64,000 nt of DNA, from positions 62,001 to 126,000 of the forward strand of contig NZ_JARZHH010000021.1 in assembly GCF_029946515.1 (NCBI RefSeq), written 5' to 3'. Positions 28,431 to 37,482 of this stretch are shown here, one piece after another (positions within the stretch are counted from its first letter, which is position 1; each line of letters starts with the position of its first letter). A program made the translations under genes and the position numbers. Under the pieces are notes generated by a model, which ran no database searches, was not told where the DNA came from, and was given only the letters and a program-made list of their open reading frames with translations. The DNA is from Polyangium sp. 6x1. Its GTDB lineage: Bacteria > Myxococcota_A > Polyangia > Polyangiales > Polyangiaceae.

Positions 28431-29585
28431 TCAAGGCTTTTTGCCAGGGATCTCCGCTCCTCGGAGCTTGTCCGCGAGCGTGGCCGTCGCCCGATCCAGC
28501 CCCTCGTACGGCCACGGCGCGCGCAGCACGACGACATTCCCCTCGCGCTTCACCGTCGTCCCACGGAGCGCTTCCTTCTCGCCCGCGACATCCGGCAAGA
28601 GCAAAAGCGCGAGTCCGAGATCGCCGAGCAGCCCGCGTGCGCCTTCCTCGAGCTTCGGCGCATCCGCGGCTTTCGTCGGTTCGAGTCGAACGACGAGCTC
28701 CGGCGAACCACCGAGCGCGAGCGTGCCCGTGGCTCGCTCGACCGTGCCGAGAACGGACGCGCGTGGCGTGATCATGTTCGCCCCCGACAAGGCCTCGAAC
28801 GCCTGCCGCGCGATCGCGAACGTGACCGCGCCCTTCTCGGGCAAACCGAGCTTCTGGCCCTCCTCCGTCGCAGGCAGCGCGGCTTCCACGATCGATCGAT
28901 CCGTGCCGACGAGGATCGTCCCGTCGTCCGCCTGTCCGATCACGATCGAAGGCCCCACGAAGAGCTCGCCTTCCCGGCGATACCCCGTCCATCCCTCCTC
29001 GCGCGCGACCTCCGCGAGTCCTTTGACGAACCGCCCGCGCTCGATGCGACCGCCGAGGAGCGCGACCCAGCTCTTGCCGTCCATCGACGCGACGACGACC
29101 TCGCGCAGGTCCGCGGGCAAACGCACGCCCGTTTGATCCTGGATGCGGGCGGCGCGCGAGGGGCGCGACGGCGCTTTCGCCTCGGGCGCGCTGCTTTCGT
29201 CGAGCGCGAGCTTCAAGAGGTGCTCGCGCACGGGCCCGAAGAGCACGATGTCCGCCGCTTCGAGACGGATCGCGATGTTCGTCCCCGCAGGCACGTGCGC
29301 GCGCGCCGTGGGCCGGTACCGAAGGACGAAGTTCCAGAACGCGAGCGCCGCGATCGCCGCGACCACGAAGACCGCGGCCACGCCCACGAGCACGATGCGC
29401 GATCCGTGCGGCTTCGGGAGCGGCGCTTCGGCGCGTGGCTCGGGCGGAGCTTCGGGCGGAGGCTCGGGCGGAGGCTCGGGCGGAGCGACCGCGGGTGCTT
29501 CCGGCAGAGGTGCGGCCCCGAGCGCCTCGGGATCGCGCTGCGTGGGCGGGACGGGCTCGATCGGATCCACGAGCGTGTCGGCCAT
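28431..29585 (-). CDS. Membrane-anchored protein of unknown function, Pro-rich N-terminus
   Basis: 384 residues from ATG 29585. Residues 1-60 are cytoplasmic and Pro/Glu/Ala-rich with repeated PPEPPPE. One transmembrane helix (IVLVGVAAVFVVAAIAALAFWNF, about 63-85) precedes a periplasmic region of about 300 residues with alternating beta and helical segments (SWVALLGGRIERGRFVKGLAEVAREEGW). The pattern GR(I)..G.FV..L suggests relation to the preceding lipoprotein, which has similar segments (lipoprotein/anchored pair). It begins 19 bases after that gene. Function unknown; inserted between cmk and rpsA. Confidence 0.68.
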   Translation of the reverse strand: MADTLVDPIEPVPPTQRDPEALGAAPLPEAPAVAPPEPPPEPPPEAPPEPRAEAPLPKPHGSRIVLVGVAAVFVVAAIAALAFWNFVLRYRPTARAHVPAGTNIAIRLEAADIVLFGPVREHLLKLALDESSAPEAKAPSRPSRAARIQDQTGVRLPADLREVVVASMDGKSWVALLGGRIERGRFVKGLAEVAREEGWTGYRREGELFVGPSIVIGQADDGTILVGTDRSIVEAALPATEEGQKLGLPEKGAVTFAIARQAFEALSGANMITPRASVLGTVERATGTLALGGSPELVVRLEPTKAADAPKLEEGARGLLGDLGLALLLLPDVAGEKEALRGTTVKREGNVVVLRAPWPYEGLDRATATLADKLRGAEIPGKKP

Positions 29586-29604
29586 CGCCCCCGAGGGTAA
29601 GCGT

Positions 29605-30540
29605 TCAGCGTTCGTCTTGCATCTTCTCCGGCGCCGCGAGCTTGCCTTCGAGCAAGGCGCGCAGGACGTCCGAGGAGAGGTCCCAGCGCACACGCACGGC
29701 GCGATCGACGCGCTCGATCCGCATGTCCTCGAAGAGCGCGGCGTAGCGGCTGCCCTGCCCACCCTCGCGCAGCGCGCGGAGCAGGTTCTCGGCCTTGCCC
29801 GCGGCCTGCCCCGTGCCGGCCGTGATCTCGGCGTCGACACGCAGGGCGTCGCCGACCATCGCAGCGGTCGCGCGGGCGCGCTCGAGGCCGCCGATGATCG
29901 ACGCGATGGAAGGGAAGCGCCGCTCGAGCGAAGGCGGTAGCCGACGCGCGCGCAGGTCCGCGCTGATCAGGCCCTCGGCCGCGGGATCACGGCGGCGCTC
30001 GTCCGGGCCCTTCGCGAGCACGCGCTCGACGCTGTCCACCTCGACGGGCGTGACGAACACGATCGTGCGCCCCGCGAAGACGTGGATGCGCGCGGTCGTG
30101 GCGCGGCCGAGGGGCCCCGTGCGCTCCCAGGTGCGGACGTCGTCCGCGATCGGAGGATCGACGAGGCGGTAGAGCTTCGGGTCGGGCCGCACGTCCTCCA
30201 CCTCGCCCTCGACGACGAGCACGCGATCCCCGACCTCGACGTCCGCGGCGCGCAGGCCGATCCACACGACCTTGGCGCGCGCGATCGCCTGCGAGACGAG
30301 GGCCTCCTCGCCGCCGCTCTCCTCTTCGACACGCGCGCGGAGCGCGTCCGCCATGGGGCCGAGCTGCGCGTGCATGCGGCCGAGATCGACGCGCAGCACG
30401 AGATCCAGATCGGCAGGGAAGAGCTCGGCGGGATCGAGGAGGTCGCGTTTGCCCCGGGACGGCGTCTTCGGGGCGGGCACCTCGCCGCCGCACGCCGCGG
30501 CGAACGCGAGGAGGCCGAGCACGAACGCGCGGCGGAGCAC
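29605..30540 (-). CDS. Lipoprotein of unknown function
   Basis: 311 residues from GTG 30540, chosen because it begins a complete lipoprotein signal (MLRRAFVLGLLAFAAACGGE, lipobox AAAC). A longer reading from 30603 overlaps cmk by 62 bases and adds a meaningless Ser/Arg-rich head. The mature part includes ADLDLVLRVDLGRMHAQLGPMADALRARVEEES and IHVFAGRTIVFVTPVEVDSVERVLAKG, resembling the generic layout of DUF3352-like or anti-sigma-type surface proteins, but I cannot assign it. The start lies one base after the cmk stop. Probably co-transcribed with aroA-cmk. Confidence 0.7.
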   Translation of the reverse strand: MLRRAFVLGLLAFAAACGGEVPAPKTPSRGKRDLLDPAELFPADLDLVLRVDLGRMHAQLGPMADALRARVEEESGGEEALVSQAIARAKVVWIGLRAADVEVGDRVLVVEGEVEDVRPDPKLYRLVDPPIADDVRTWERTGPLGRATTARIHVFAGRTIVFVTPVEVDSVERVLAKGPDERRRDPAAEGLISADLRARRLPPSLERRFPSIASIIGGLERARATAAMVGDALRVDAEITAGTGQAAGKAENLLRALREGGQGSRYAALFEDMRIERVDRAVRVRWDLSSDVLRALLEGKLAAPEKMQDER

Positions 30541-30541
30541 C

Positions 30542-31264
30542 TCAGCCGGCGCGCTCGCGCGCTTCGACGACAAGCGCCATCTCCTCGACGAGCTCGGCGA
30601 CATCTCTGTGGCTCGAGTCGACGACGAGCGCGTCGTCGGCCTGCCGGAGCGGCGCCACGGGTCGCTCCGTATCGGCCTTGTCGCGGCGCTCGACGTCCGC
30701 GAACGTGGTCTCGTAGGTGGCTTCCTTGCCCTGCGCGACGAGCTCTTCGTAGCGCCTTCGCGCGCGCACCTCGGGCGAGGCGGTCAGGAAAAACTTCACC
30801 TCGGCGTCCGGGAAGACGACCGTGCCGATGTCGCGACCTTCGAGCACCACGCCGCCCTCGGCGCCTTGGCCGCGCTGCATGTCGAGCAGCGCCGCGCGCA
30901 CCGCGGGCACGGCCGAGACGCGGCTCGCGCCGAGGCTCACCTCGGGCGAGCGGATCGCCGTCGAGACGTCCTCGCCGTCGAGCAGGACACGCATGCCGCT
31001 GCCGCCGCCCGTCGCGCCCTCGGCGCGCTCGATCACCATGCGCTTGCGGACCACGAGATCCTCGGCGAGCGCGCCGAGCGCCTCGCGATCGTCCCAGCGG
31101 ATCGGCGCGCGCACGGCCGCGAGCGCGACCGTGCGATAGAGCGCGCCCGTGTCGAGGAGCAGGTAGCCGAGCCGCTCGGCGAGCCTGCGCGCGACGGTGC
31201 TCTTGCCCGCGCCTGCCGGCCCATCGATCGCGACGCGTACTGCCCTCTGCCGTCCGCTGCTCAT
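30542..31264 (-). CDS. cmk: Cytidylate kinase
   Basis: 240 residues. P-loop GPAGAGKST near the N-terminus (about 16-24), DTGALYRTVAL, and the DGEDVSTAIRSPEVSLGASRVSAVPAVRAALLDMQR segment are diagnostic; VVLEGRDIGTVVFPDA carries the substrate arginine region. Converts (d)CMP to (d)CDP using ATP. ATG 31264 overlaps the aroA stop (ATGA), so the two are translationally coupled. Cytoplasmic. Confidence 0.95.
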   Translation of the reverse strand: MSSGRQRAVRVAIDGPAGAGKSTVARRLAERLGYLLLDTGALYRTVALAAVRAPIRWDDREALGALAEDLVVRKRMVIERAEGATGGGSGMRVLLDGEDVSTAIRSPEVSLGASRVSAVPAVRAALLDMQRGQGAEGGVVLEGRDIGTVVFPDAEVKFFLTASPEVRARRRYEELVAQGKEATYETTFADVERRDKADTERPVAPLRQADDALVVDSSHRDVAELVEEMALVVEARERAG

Positions 31265-32625
31265 GGAGTTCCTCCGCTCGACTCCACCTCGATCCGTGCC
31301 CCGAGCGCGCGCATCGTACCGACGAACCGCGGGAAGCTCGTCGCGATGTTGTCGGCGTCGCGCACGCGCGTGGGCCCGTCCGCGAGGAGGCCGAGCACAC
31401 ACGATGCCATCGCGATGCGGTGATCGCCGCCGCTCTCGATGTCCGCAGCCTTGAGCTTGCCTTCCGGCTTTCCTTCGATGGCGAGCCCGTCCGGCCGCTC
31501 CTCGCACGTCACGCCGAACGCCCGCAGCACGCGCGCCATCATGGCGATGCGATCGCTCTCCTTCACGCGGAGCTCCGCCGCGTCCTCGATGAGCGTCGTG
31601 CCGCTCGCGCGCGCCGCGAGCGCGCACAGGATCGGCACCTCGTCGATCGTCCGCGCCACGAGCTCGCCGCCGAGCCTTCCATGCCGCAGATCCGCCGCGC
31701 CGGCATGCAGATCGCCGATCGGCTCGCCCATCTCCTCGCCCTTCGGTTCGAGGACGAGCGAGCCGCCCATGTCGCGCAGGACCTCGAAGAGCCCGGTGCG
31801 CGTCGGGTTCAGGCCCACGCGGCGCACGGTCACGCGGCTACCAGGGATGAGCTGCGCGGCCGTGACGAGGAACGACGCGGACGAGGGATCCCCCGGGACC
31901 GTGATCGAGAAGGGCGGGAGCTTGCCCGAGAACGAGGGGCCATCGAGCTCGATGATCGCGCCGACCGTGCGCAGCGGGACGCCGAGCGCGAGCATGAGGC
32001 GCTCGGTGTGATCCCGCGACACGAGCGGCTCGCGCACGTACGTGGATCCGTCGGCGTAGAGGCCCGACAGCAGGATCGCGCTCTTCACCTGCGCGCTCGC
32101 GACGGGCATCTCGTACTCGAGCGGCCCGAGCACGTTGGGCTCCGGCAGAGGGCCGATCCGGAGCGGCGCCGTGATCTCACCGACGCGCTTCGGATCGAGC
32201 TTGCCCTCGATGCGGCCGCCGCGCAGGCGCAGGGGCCTCGCGATGCGCTCCATCGGGCGGCGCGAAAGCGACTCGTCGCCGACGAGCACCGTGGCGAAGC
32301 GCTGCGCGACGAGCACACCGGAGAGAAGGCGCATCGTCGTGCCGGAGTTGCCGCAGTCGATGGGCTCGCTCGGCTCGCGCAGGCCGTAGAGGCCCTTGCC
32401 TCCGACGAGCAGCGTCTCGTTTTGCTGCTCGGTGGTGATGCCCATCGCGCGGAGCGCGGCGAGCGTCGACATGTTGTCCGCGCCGAGCGCACCGCCTTCG
32501 ATGCGGCTCTGTCCTTCGGCGAGACCGGCGAACAGGATGGCCCGGTGGGCGATGCTCTTGTCGCCCGGGATCGGGACACTGCCCGTCAGAGGGCGGTCGG
32601 ATGGGAAGACGACGAGGTCGGTCAC
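31261..32625 (-). CDS. aroA: 3-phosphoshikimate 1-carboxyvinyltransferase (EPSP synthase)
   Basis: 454 residues. IPGDKSIAHRAILFAGLAEGQS, GNSGTTMRLLSGVL, PASAQVKSAI-type segment (VASAQVKSAILLSGLYADG), the SFLVTAAQLIPGS block and RVKESDRIAMMARVLRAFG give the full family signature. It joins PEP to shikimate 3-phosphate in aromatic amino acid synthesis. GNSGTTMRLL resembles Bacillus-like enzymes more than the LGNAGTAMRPL of E. coli. It heads the minus-strand unit aroA-cmk-lipoprotein-unknown-rpsA. Upstream 283 bases face the divergent kinase gene. Confidence 0.95.
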   Translation of the reverse strand: MTDLVVFPSDRPLTGSVPIPGDKSIAHRAILFAGLAEGQSRIEGGALGADNMSTLAALRAMGITTEQQNETLLVGGKGLYGLREPSEPIDCGNSGTTMRLLSGVLVAQRFATVLVGDESLSRRPMERIARPLRLRGGRIEGKLDPKRVGEITAPLRIGPLPEPNVLGPLEYEMPVASAQVKSAILLSGLYADGSTYVREPLVSRDHTERLMLALGVPLRTVGAIIELDGPSFSGKLPPFSITVPGDPSSASFLVTAAQLIPGSRVTVRRVGLNPTRTGLFEVLRDMGGSLVLEPKGEEMGEPIGDLHAGAADLRHGRLGGELVARTIDEVPILCALAARASGTTLIEDAAELRVKESDRIAMMARVLRAFGVTCEERPDGLAIEGKPEGKLKAADIESGGDHRIAMASCVLGLLADGPTRVRDADNIATSFPRFVGTMRALGARIEVESSGGTP

Positions 32626-32908
32626 GGGCAGGCTCTAGCAGAAGCCGAGGGCCGAGGGGATTTTTGTCTCGCCCGGCAGTCGGGACGAACAGAACCGCCC
32701 CTAGGGCGGCTGCCCGGGACGGCCCGGGGCAGGGGAGACGTATTCCCCGTCCGGGGCATCTGCGCCATTGTGCGTTAAAGACAAACCAATCCGAGATCGT
32801 CCGCATTCCAAGGGTTTCGGCCGGAACGGCGCGCGATGACGAAGTGTCGTGATCGCCCGCCTTCGATTGAGTTTCCGCCCCCGCGCGCTATCGTAAAACC
32901 CGGGGATC
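32626..32908. other. Divergent intergenic region between aroA and a kinase gene
   Basis: 283 bases. Contains GC-rich inverted sequence around 32715-32755 (GGGGA GACGTAT TCCCC and CCCGGG segments) and an AT-richer stretch GCGTTAAAGACAAACCAATCC (32771-32791 region). Promoters for both genes are expected here, but I could not define a convincing -35/-10 pair. Confidence 0.4.
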
Positions 32909-34327
32909 ATGGGGGGCATGAAGAGCGCGGAATATGCGATCGACGTCGACGTCGATCTCGGCGAGGCCTCGCTGCCGCGCCCGGGGGACGTGGTCGCGGA
33001 CAAGTATCGGGTCCTGCGGATCCTCGGCGCCGGGGGGATGGGGGTCGTGGTGGAGGCGGAGCACGCGAGCCTCCGGCAGCGCGTCGCGCTCAAGTTCCTG
33101 CACCCCAAGGTGGCCACGAGCGACGTCTCCGTCGCGCGGCTCCTCCGCGAGGCGCGGGCCGCGAGCGCGATCAAGAGCGAGCACGTGGCGCGCGTGCTCG
33201 ACATGGGCACCCTGCCGTCGGGCTCGCCGTTCGTCGTGATGGAATACCTCACCGGAATCGATCTCCGGGGCGTGCTCGGCCGCCGCGGCCCGCTGCCCGT
33301 CGAGGACGCGGTCGATTACATCCTCCAGGCCTGCGAGGCGCTCGCCGAGGCGCATTCCATGGGAATCGTCCATCGCGACATCAAGCCCTCGAACCTCTTT
33401 CTCACGAGCCGCGCCGACGGGTCGCCGCTCATCAAGGTCCTCGATTTCGGCATCGCCAAGCTTCTTCGACGGGGCGACGCCGTGCAGCCGGAGGACGTCG
33501 TCACCCTCACGGGCAATGGATTCGTGGTGGGTTCGCCGCGGTACACCTCGCCCGAGCGACTGCGGGACCCGACCCACGTCGATCCCCGCACCGACATCTG
33601 GTCCCTCGGCATCGTCCTGCACGAGCTCTTGACCGGCCAGAGCCCCTTCGAGGCGAAGACCATCTCGTCGCTTTATTTCCGCATCGCCGCGGACCCGCCC
33701 GCGCGGGTACGGGATGTTCGTCCCGACATACCCGAGGGGCTCGAAACGGCGATCCTCCAGTGCTTGCAAAAAGACCCGAGCAAACGCACGCCCGACGTGG
33801 CCGAGCTCGCCGCGTCGCTCCGGCCCTTCGCGCCCGAGCGCAGCGAGACCAGCGTGCGGAGGGTGATCCGGGTGATCGGCATTCCTCCGGAGAAACTCCA
33901 GGCGTTTGTCGGTACGGCCGGCAGCCGCGACGTGGACGGCCCGCCCGGCGCGCTCTCGACGGCCCTCATTCCCGCGGCGCTCAGGCGCTCCGCGCGTCTC
34001 CGCGCGGGGCTCGGCTTGCTCGGCGTGACGCTGCTCGTGGTGGGGGCGCTCGTCGTGTCGCGCGAAGAAGCCCCCGACGCCGTCGCGCCCTCGCCGGGCA
34101 AGGCCCACGCGGCCCCCGAGCGGCCCGTGGAGCCCGCGGTCGTCGTCGCGCCGGACGGCCCGAGCGCGGTTCCCACCCTGGACCTCGACGAGACCGCGGC
34201 TCCCGCGCCGAGCCCGTCCGCGAAGGAGCCAAAGGGGGGCACGACTTTGCCTTATCGAACCTCTGGGAGCCCCGCGGGGCGCCGCAAAGGAGGGAGCTTC
34301 CTTGATCCACTCGGCAGCCGCAAATAA
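32909..34327 (+). CDS. Membrane Ser/Thr protein kinase
   Basis: 472 residues. Hanks kinase domain (about 30-300): glycine loop GAGGMGVVV (about 40), lysine in VALKFL, canonical HRDIKPSN (about 155) and DFG (about 178), activation segment ending SPRYTSPERL, all catalytic residues present. One transmembrane helix at about 361-385 (LGLLGVTLLVVGALVVS), then a short periplasmic Pro/Ala/Val-rich tail with no PEGA domain. ATG 32909; ATG 32918 also possible. The 3-prime end overlaps the next gene by 26 bases. Together with the next two genes it forms a module like that at 11828-14964. Confidence 0.9.
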   Translation: MGGMKSAEYAIDVDVDLGEASLPRPGDVVADKYRVLRILGAGGMGVVVEAEHASLRQRVALKFLHPKVATSDVSVARLLREARAASAIKSEHVARVLDMGTLPSGSPFVVMEYLTGIDLRGVLGRRGPLPVEDAVDYILQACEALAEAHSMGIVHRDIKPSNLFLTSRADGSPLIKVLDFGIAKLLRRGDAVQPEDVVTLTGNGFVVGSPRYTSPERLRDPTHVDPRTDIWSLGIVLHELLTGQSPFEAKTISSLYFRIAADPPARVRDVRPDIPEGLETAILQCLQKDPSKRTPDVAELAASLRPFAPERSETSVRRVIRVIGIPPEKLQAFVGTAGSRDVDGPPGALSTALIPAALRRSARLRAGLGLLGVTLLVVGALVVSREEAPDAVAPSPGKAHAAPERPVEPAVVVAPDGPSAVPTLDLDETAAPAPSPSAKEPKGGTTLPYRTSGSPAGRRKGGSFLDPLGSRK

Positions 34328-35270
34328 AAGATACGTTCGTCTCGCCAATCGACTTCTCCTCCCAGGGCTCGCCGCGATCGTCCTCGCGGGCGAGGGGACC
34401 GCCCGCGCGGCCGACGAGGCCGCGACGGAGGCGGAGGTCCTCTTCCGCGAGGGCAAGCAGCTCATGGTGGAGAAGCGGTATGCCGAGGCTTGCCCGAAGC
34501 TCGCGGAGAGCCATCGGCTCGATCCGGGCGGCGGGACGATCCTGAACCTCGCCCTCTGCCACGAGGCGGAAGGCAAGACGGCGACGGCGTACCGCGAGCT
34601 CGGCGAGGCCCTCGCGTGGGCGCGCACGGATGCGCGGCCCGATCGCGCGGAGATCGCCCACGAGCGGCTCGACGCGCTCGAAGGCAAGCTCGCGCGGCTC
34701 GTGGTGGTGCTCGGGCCCGGCGCGCGCGTCGCGGGGATGGTGATCGAGCGCGACGGCGCGTCGATCGGGGAGGCGTCGCTCGGCGAGCCCGCGCCGGTCG
34801 ATCCCGGCGAGCACGTGGTCGTCGCGACCGCCGAAGGGAAGGAGCCGTTCAGGACGAGCGTGCGCGTCGCGCGGGGCGCGCGCGTGACCGTGATCGTGCC
34901 CGCGCTCGCGCCGTCGCGAGGTCCCTCGGGGGCGCGCATCGCGGCGCACGTCACCGCGGGGCTGTCGATCGGCGCCCTCGGCGCGGGCGCGTTCTTCGGG
35001 ATCCGCGCGCTGATGAAGGAGAAGGAGGCGCGCGCGCGGTGCCCGGACCTCCTGTGCCCGAGCGCGGCGTCGCTCGACGTGGCCAAGGACGCGCGGACGT
35101 CGGCGCGGATCGCCGACGTGGCGCTCGGCGTGGGCACGCTGAGCCTTTTGACGAGCGCGACCCTCTACTGGGTGTCGCGCTCGAAGAGCCCGGAGGATCC
35201 ACGCGCGTCGATCGCGATCGCGCCGTCCGCGGGATCGGGCGCGACGCTGCTCCTGGGAGGAACATTTTGA
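34302..35270 (+). CDS. Envelope TPR/PEGA-like protein, partner of the kinase at 32909
   Basis: 322 residues. TTG 34302 is the start: AGGAGG lies eight bases upstream and it leads into a signal peptide (LLLPGLAAIVLAGEGTARA). Then a TPR-like part (EVLFREGKQLMVEKRYAEACPKLAESHRLDPGGGTILNLALCHEAEG), a PEGA-like beta part (about 131-201, GEHVVVATAEGKEPFRTSV) and two hydrophobic helices (about 215-232, 270-290). The C-terminus is LLLGGTF, matching VGLSGTF of the 13672 protein. The stop overlaps the next start as TTGA. Probably a periplasmic scaffold for kinase signalling (inference). Confidence 0.75.
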   Translation: MIHSAAANKRYVRLANRLLLPGLAAIVLAGEGTARAADEAATEAEVLFREGKQLMVEKRYAEACPKLAESHRLDPGGGTILNLALCHEAEGKTATAYRELGEALAWARTDARPDRAEIAHERLDALEGKLARLVVVLGPGARVAGMVIERDGASIGEASLGEPAPVDPGEHVVVATAEGKEPFRTSVRVARGARVTVIVPALAPSRGPSGARIAAHVTAGLSIGALGAGAFFGIRALMKEKEARARCPDLLCPSAASLDVAKDARTSARIADVALGVGTLSLLTSATLYWVSRSKSPEDPRASIAIAPSAGSGATLLLGGTF

Positions 35271-36280
35271 GGACAAAACGATCGGCGATCCCCACGCTTT
35301 CGCGGTTCGCCGTGGGGTCGCTCCTCCTCGTGGGCCCGCTCGGTTGCGAGATCGTGGCGGGCATCGAGTCGCGCACGCTCGCGCCGTCGGTCGGGCCTGC
35401 GGGCGCGTGCGCGGAGGGCGCCGGCGTGGGTTTCCCCGACTCGGCGACGCTGTTCTGCTCCGACGGATCCGGCGCGGTTTCTTGCGACGATCCGAGCCTC
35501 GCGCCGGGCCAGGACGGACGCGTCCTCGGCGTCTTGCCGAGCTACGAGGAAGCTCCGTTCGGGGGGGCCGAGGGCGCCGGCGTGCGCGACGAGATCCTCG
35601 ACCTCGTGTGGGAGAGCGGCGCGGCCCCGGCGCCGGTGTCGTGGGGGGAGGCGCGCGCGCGATGCGAAAAACTCGGCGGAGGCACGCGGCTGCCTTCCCG
35701 CGTGGAGCTCGTCTCGCTCGTGGACTACGGGCGCGACGGGCCCGCGATCAATCCCTCGAAGATCTACGTCCCCACGTCGTCCACGGATCTCTACTGGACC
35801 GCGACGACGGCGATGGATGGTGTGTGGGCCGTCGGGTTCGTCGACGGAGCGATGACGTCGCTCGATCGCACGCTCACCGCGCGCGTCCGCTGCGTCGAGG
35901 GTCCTTTGCGCGTGACGTGCCTCGAAGAGGGGGCGGACGGCGAGACCTCGATCGACAGGCGCACGGGCCTCGTGTGGCAACGCGTGAGCACGCCGGAGGT
36001 GAGCACGTGGCAAGGCGCGCTCGCGTTCTGCGCGTCGCTGTCGATCGGCGGCGCATCCGGCTTCCGGCTGCCGAGCATCAAGGAGCTCGCGAGCCTCGGC
36101 CACGGCGAGGAGGCAGAGCCCATGTCCGCGGCGACGTCGTTCCCCGACGGCGAGGGCCGCTTCTGGTCGTCGACGCCCGTCGCCGCCGCGCCGACCGACG
36201 CATGGCTGCTCGACGGCCTCACGGGCCGCATCGATCACCAGCCGGCGACGCTGAATGCGCGTGTGCGGTGCGTGCGATGA
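35267..36280 (+). CDS. DUF1566 (Lcl C-terminal domain) lipoprotein
   Basis: 337 residues from TTG 35267, which overlaps the previous stop and has GGGAGGAA close upstream. Lipobox GPLGC ends the signal. Two DUF1566 units are visible: the first around SWGEARARCEKLGGGTRLPSRVELVSLVD followed by YWTATT and ARVRCVEG, the second around TWQGALAFCASLSIGGASGFRLPSIKELASLG, FWSSTP and ARVRCVR. These fimbrial/surface-associated modules have no catalytic role known to me. The paired Cys (ARC..VRC) probably form disulphides. Third gene of the kinase module. Confidence 0.85.
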   Translation: MRTKRSAIPTLSRFAVGSLLLVGPLGCEIVAGIESRTLAPSVGPAGACAEGAGVGFPDSATLFCSDGSGAVSCDDPSLAPGQDGRVLGVLPSYEEAPFGGAEGAGVRDEILDLVWESGAAPAPVSWGEARARCEKLGGGTRLPSRVELVSLVDYGRDGPAINPSKIYVPTSSTDLYWTATTAMDGVWAVGFVDGAMTSLDRTLTARVRCVEGPLRVTCLEEGADGETSIDRRTGLVWQRVSTPEVSTWQGALAFCASLSIGGASGFRLPSIKELASLGHGEEAEPMSAATSFPDGEGRFWSSTPVAAAPTDAWLLDGLTGRIDHQPATLNARVRCVR

Positions 36281-36290
36281 CGCGCGGGGA

Positions 36291-37286
36291 TCAAGCCCAG
36301 GCCGGGGCCGCGTCGGGATCGGGCGTGATGCCTTCGAGCGCGCGGCGCGCCTCCTCGGCGTCCCGCGCGATCTGCGCCTTCAGCGCGTCGAGCCCCGCGA
36401 AGCGTTGCTCCGGACGAATGTGCCGAGCGAGGTGCACACGCAGCCGCGCGCCGTACAGATCCTCGTCGCGATCGAAGACGTGCACCTCGAGCCGCGGGCG
36501 CGCCGCCGTCGGATCGACCGTGGGCCGCACGCCGAGGTTCGCGACGCCGCGCCCGAGCGCCGTCGCGCCGCGCTCGCCCGCCCCTTCCGCGGGCAAACGA
36601 TCGATCAGCACGGCGTACACGCCGAACGGGGGGAGCGCCTCTGGCGCGTCGAGGATGTTCGCGGTGGGAAAGCCGATCGTCCGCCCGCGCTTGTCTCCGG
36701 CGACGACGGTCCCCGAGAGCGCGTGCCATCGCCCGAGGATGCGTCGCGCTTCGTCGAGATCGCCCCGCGCGATCGCCTCTCGCGCGCGCGTGCTCGACCA
36801 CGGTCCCTTCTCGTCGCCGACGAGCGCGTGGGATCGCGTCTCGAAGCCGAGCTCCTTGCCGAGCCGCTCGAGCTCGGCGAAATCGCCGGCCCGCTGCGCG
36901 CCGAAGCGGAAGTTCTGCCCGACCATCACCACGCGCGCATCGAGATCGCCGAGCACGCGCTCGGCGAAGTCGCGCGGGCCCTGCGCGGCGAACGTGCGAT
37001 CGAAGTGCGCCACGGAGACCCGAAGGCCCGGCACGGCGCGCTCGCACAGCGCGATCTTGCGCGCGAGCGGCGTGAGCAGCGGAGGCGCCTTGCGGCCGAG
37101 GACCTCGGCCGGGTGTGGATCGAACGTCAGGACCACCGGGGCGAGCCCGCGCTCGGCGGCCATCCGGGCGGCTTCATCCAGGACAGCGCGATGACCTCGG
37201 TGCAGACCGTCGAAGTTGCCGATGACGACGAGGGTTCCGGTACGTCCGCTCGTCTCGCCGCGCTGGGAGCCGCTCTGCCGATCCAC
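36291..37286 (-). CDS. ribF: Bifunctional riboflavin kinase / FAD synthetase
   Basis: 331 residues from GTG 37286. N-terminal nucleotidyltransferase (VVIGNFDGLHRGHRAVLDEA, VLTFDPHPAEVL, VMVGQNFRFGAQRAGDF, GPWSSTRAREAIARGDLDEA) and C-terminal flavokinase (GKRGRTIGFPTANI-type GDKRGRTIGFPTAN, GVYAVLI, VANLGVRPTVD, RLEVHVFDRDEDLYG). Makes FMN then FAD. Convergent with the DUF1566 gene (10 bases apart) and divergent from prs. No FMN riboswitch is visible upstream. Confidence 0.93.
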   Translation of the reverse strand: MDRQSGSQRGETSGRTGTLVVIGNFDGLHRGHRAVLDEAARMAAERGLAPVVLTFDPHPAEVLGRKAPPLLTPLARKIALCERAVPGLRVSVAHFDRTFAAQGPRDFAERVLGDLDARVVMVGQNFRFGAQRAGDFAELERLGKELGFETRSHALVGDEKGPWSSTRAREAIARGDLDEARRILGRWHALSGTVVAGDKRGRTIGFPTANILDAPEALPPFGVYAVLIDRLPAEGAGERGATALGRGVANLGVRPTVDPTAARPRLEVHVFDRDEDLYGARLRVHLARHIRPEQRFAGLDALKAQIARDAEEARRALEGITPDPDAAPAWA

Positions 37287-37361
37287 GATCGCGCTACCTA
37301 GCCAAACCCGAGGCCCCGCGCAAAGCCGAGGTCGTGTCTGGACGCATTGACCAGAAGATCC

Positions 37362-37390
37362 TTGACGGAAGTAGGGGTGGCTGGTAGAGC
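37362..37390 (+). promoter_or_regulatory. Sigma-70-like promoter for prs
   Basis: TTGACG (37362-37367), 17-base spacer, TAGAGC (37385-37390), about 90 bases upstream of the prs start. Same spacing and -10 pattern as the rpsA promoter. Confidence 0.65.
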
Positions 37391-37482
37391 CGCGCCGCCG
37401 TTGACCCTTCGGCGTTCGGGGTTGTCGTGGTCGCTCGGACAGGCTGAGCGTCGACCGAACCGGTAGGCAGGGAGGCTGGCCG

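Noticed and set aside
30541-30603. Longer start for the lipoprotein overlapping cmk
   Set aside because: The added residues are Ser/Arg-rich and displace the signal peptide from the N-terminus.
37287-37361. FMN riboswitch before ribF
   Set aside because: No conserved FMN aptamer segments upstream of GTG 37286.
37287-37482. A tRNA gene upstream of prs, as in some bacteria
   Set aside because: No acceptor stem, T-loop or CCA pattern in the 196 bases.
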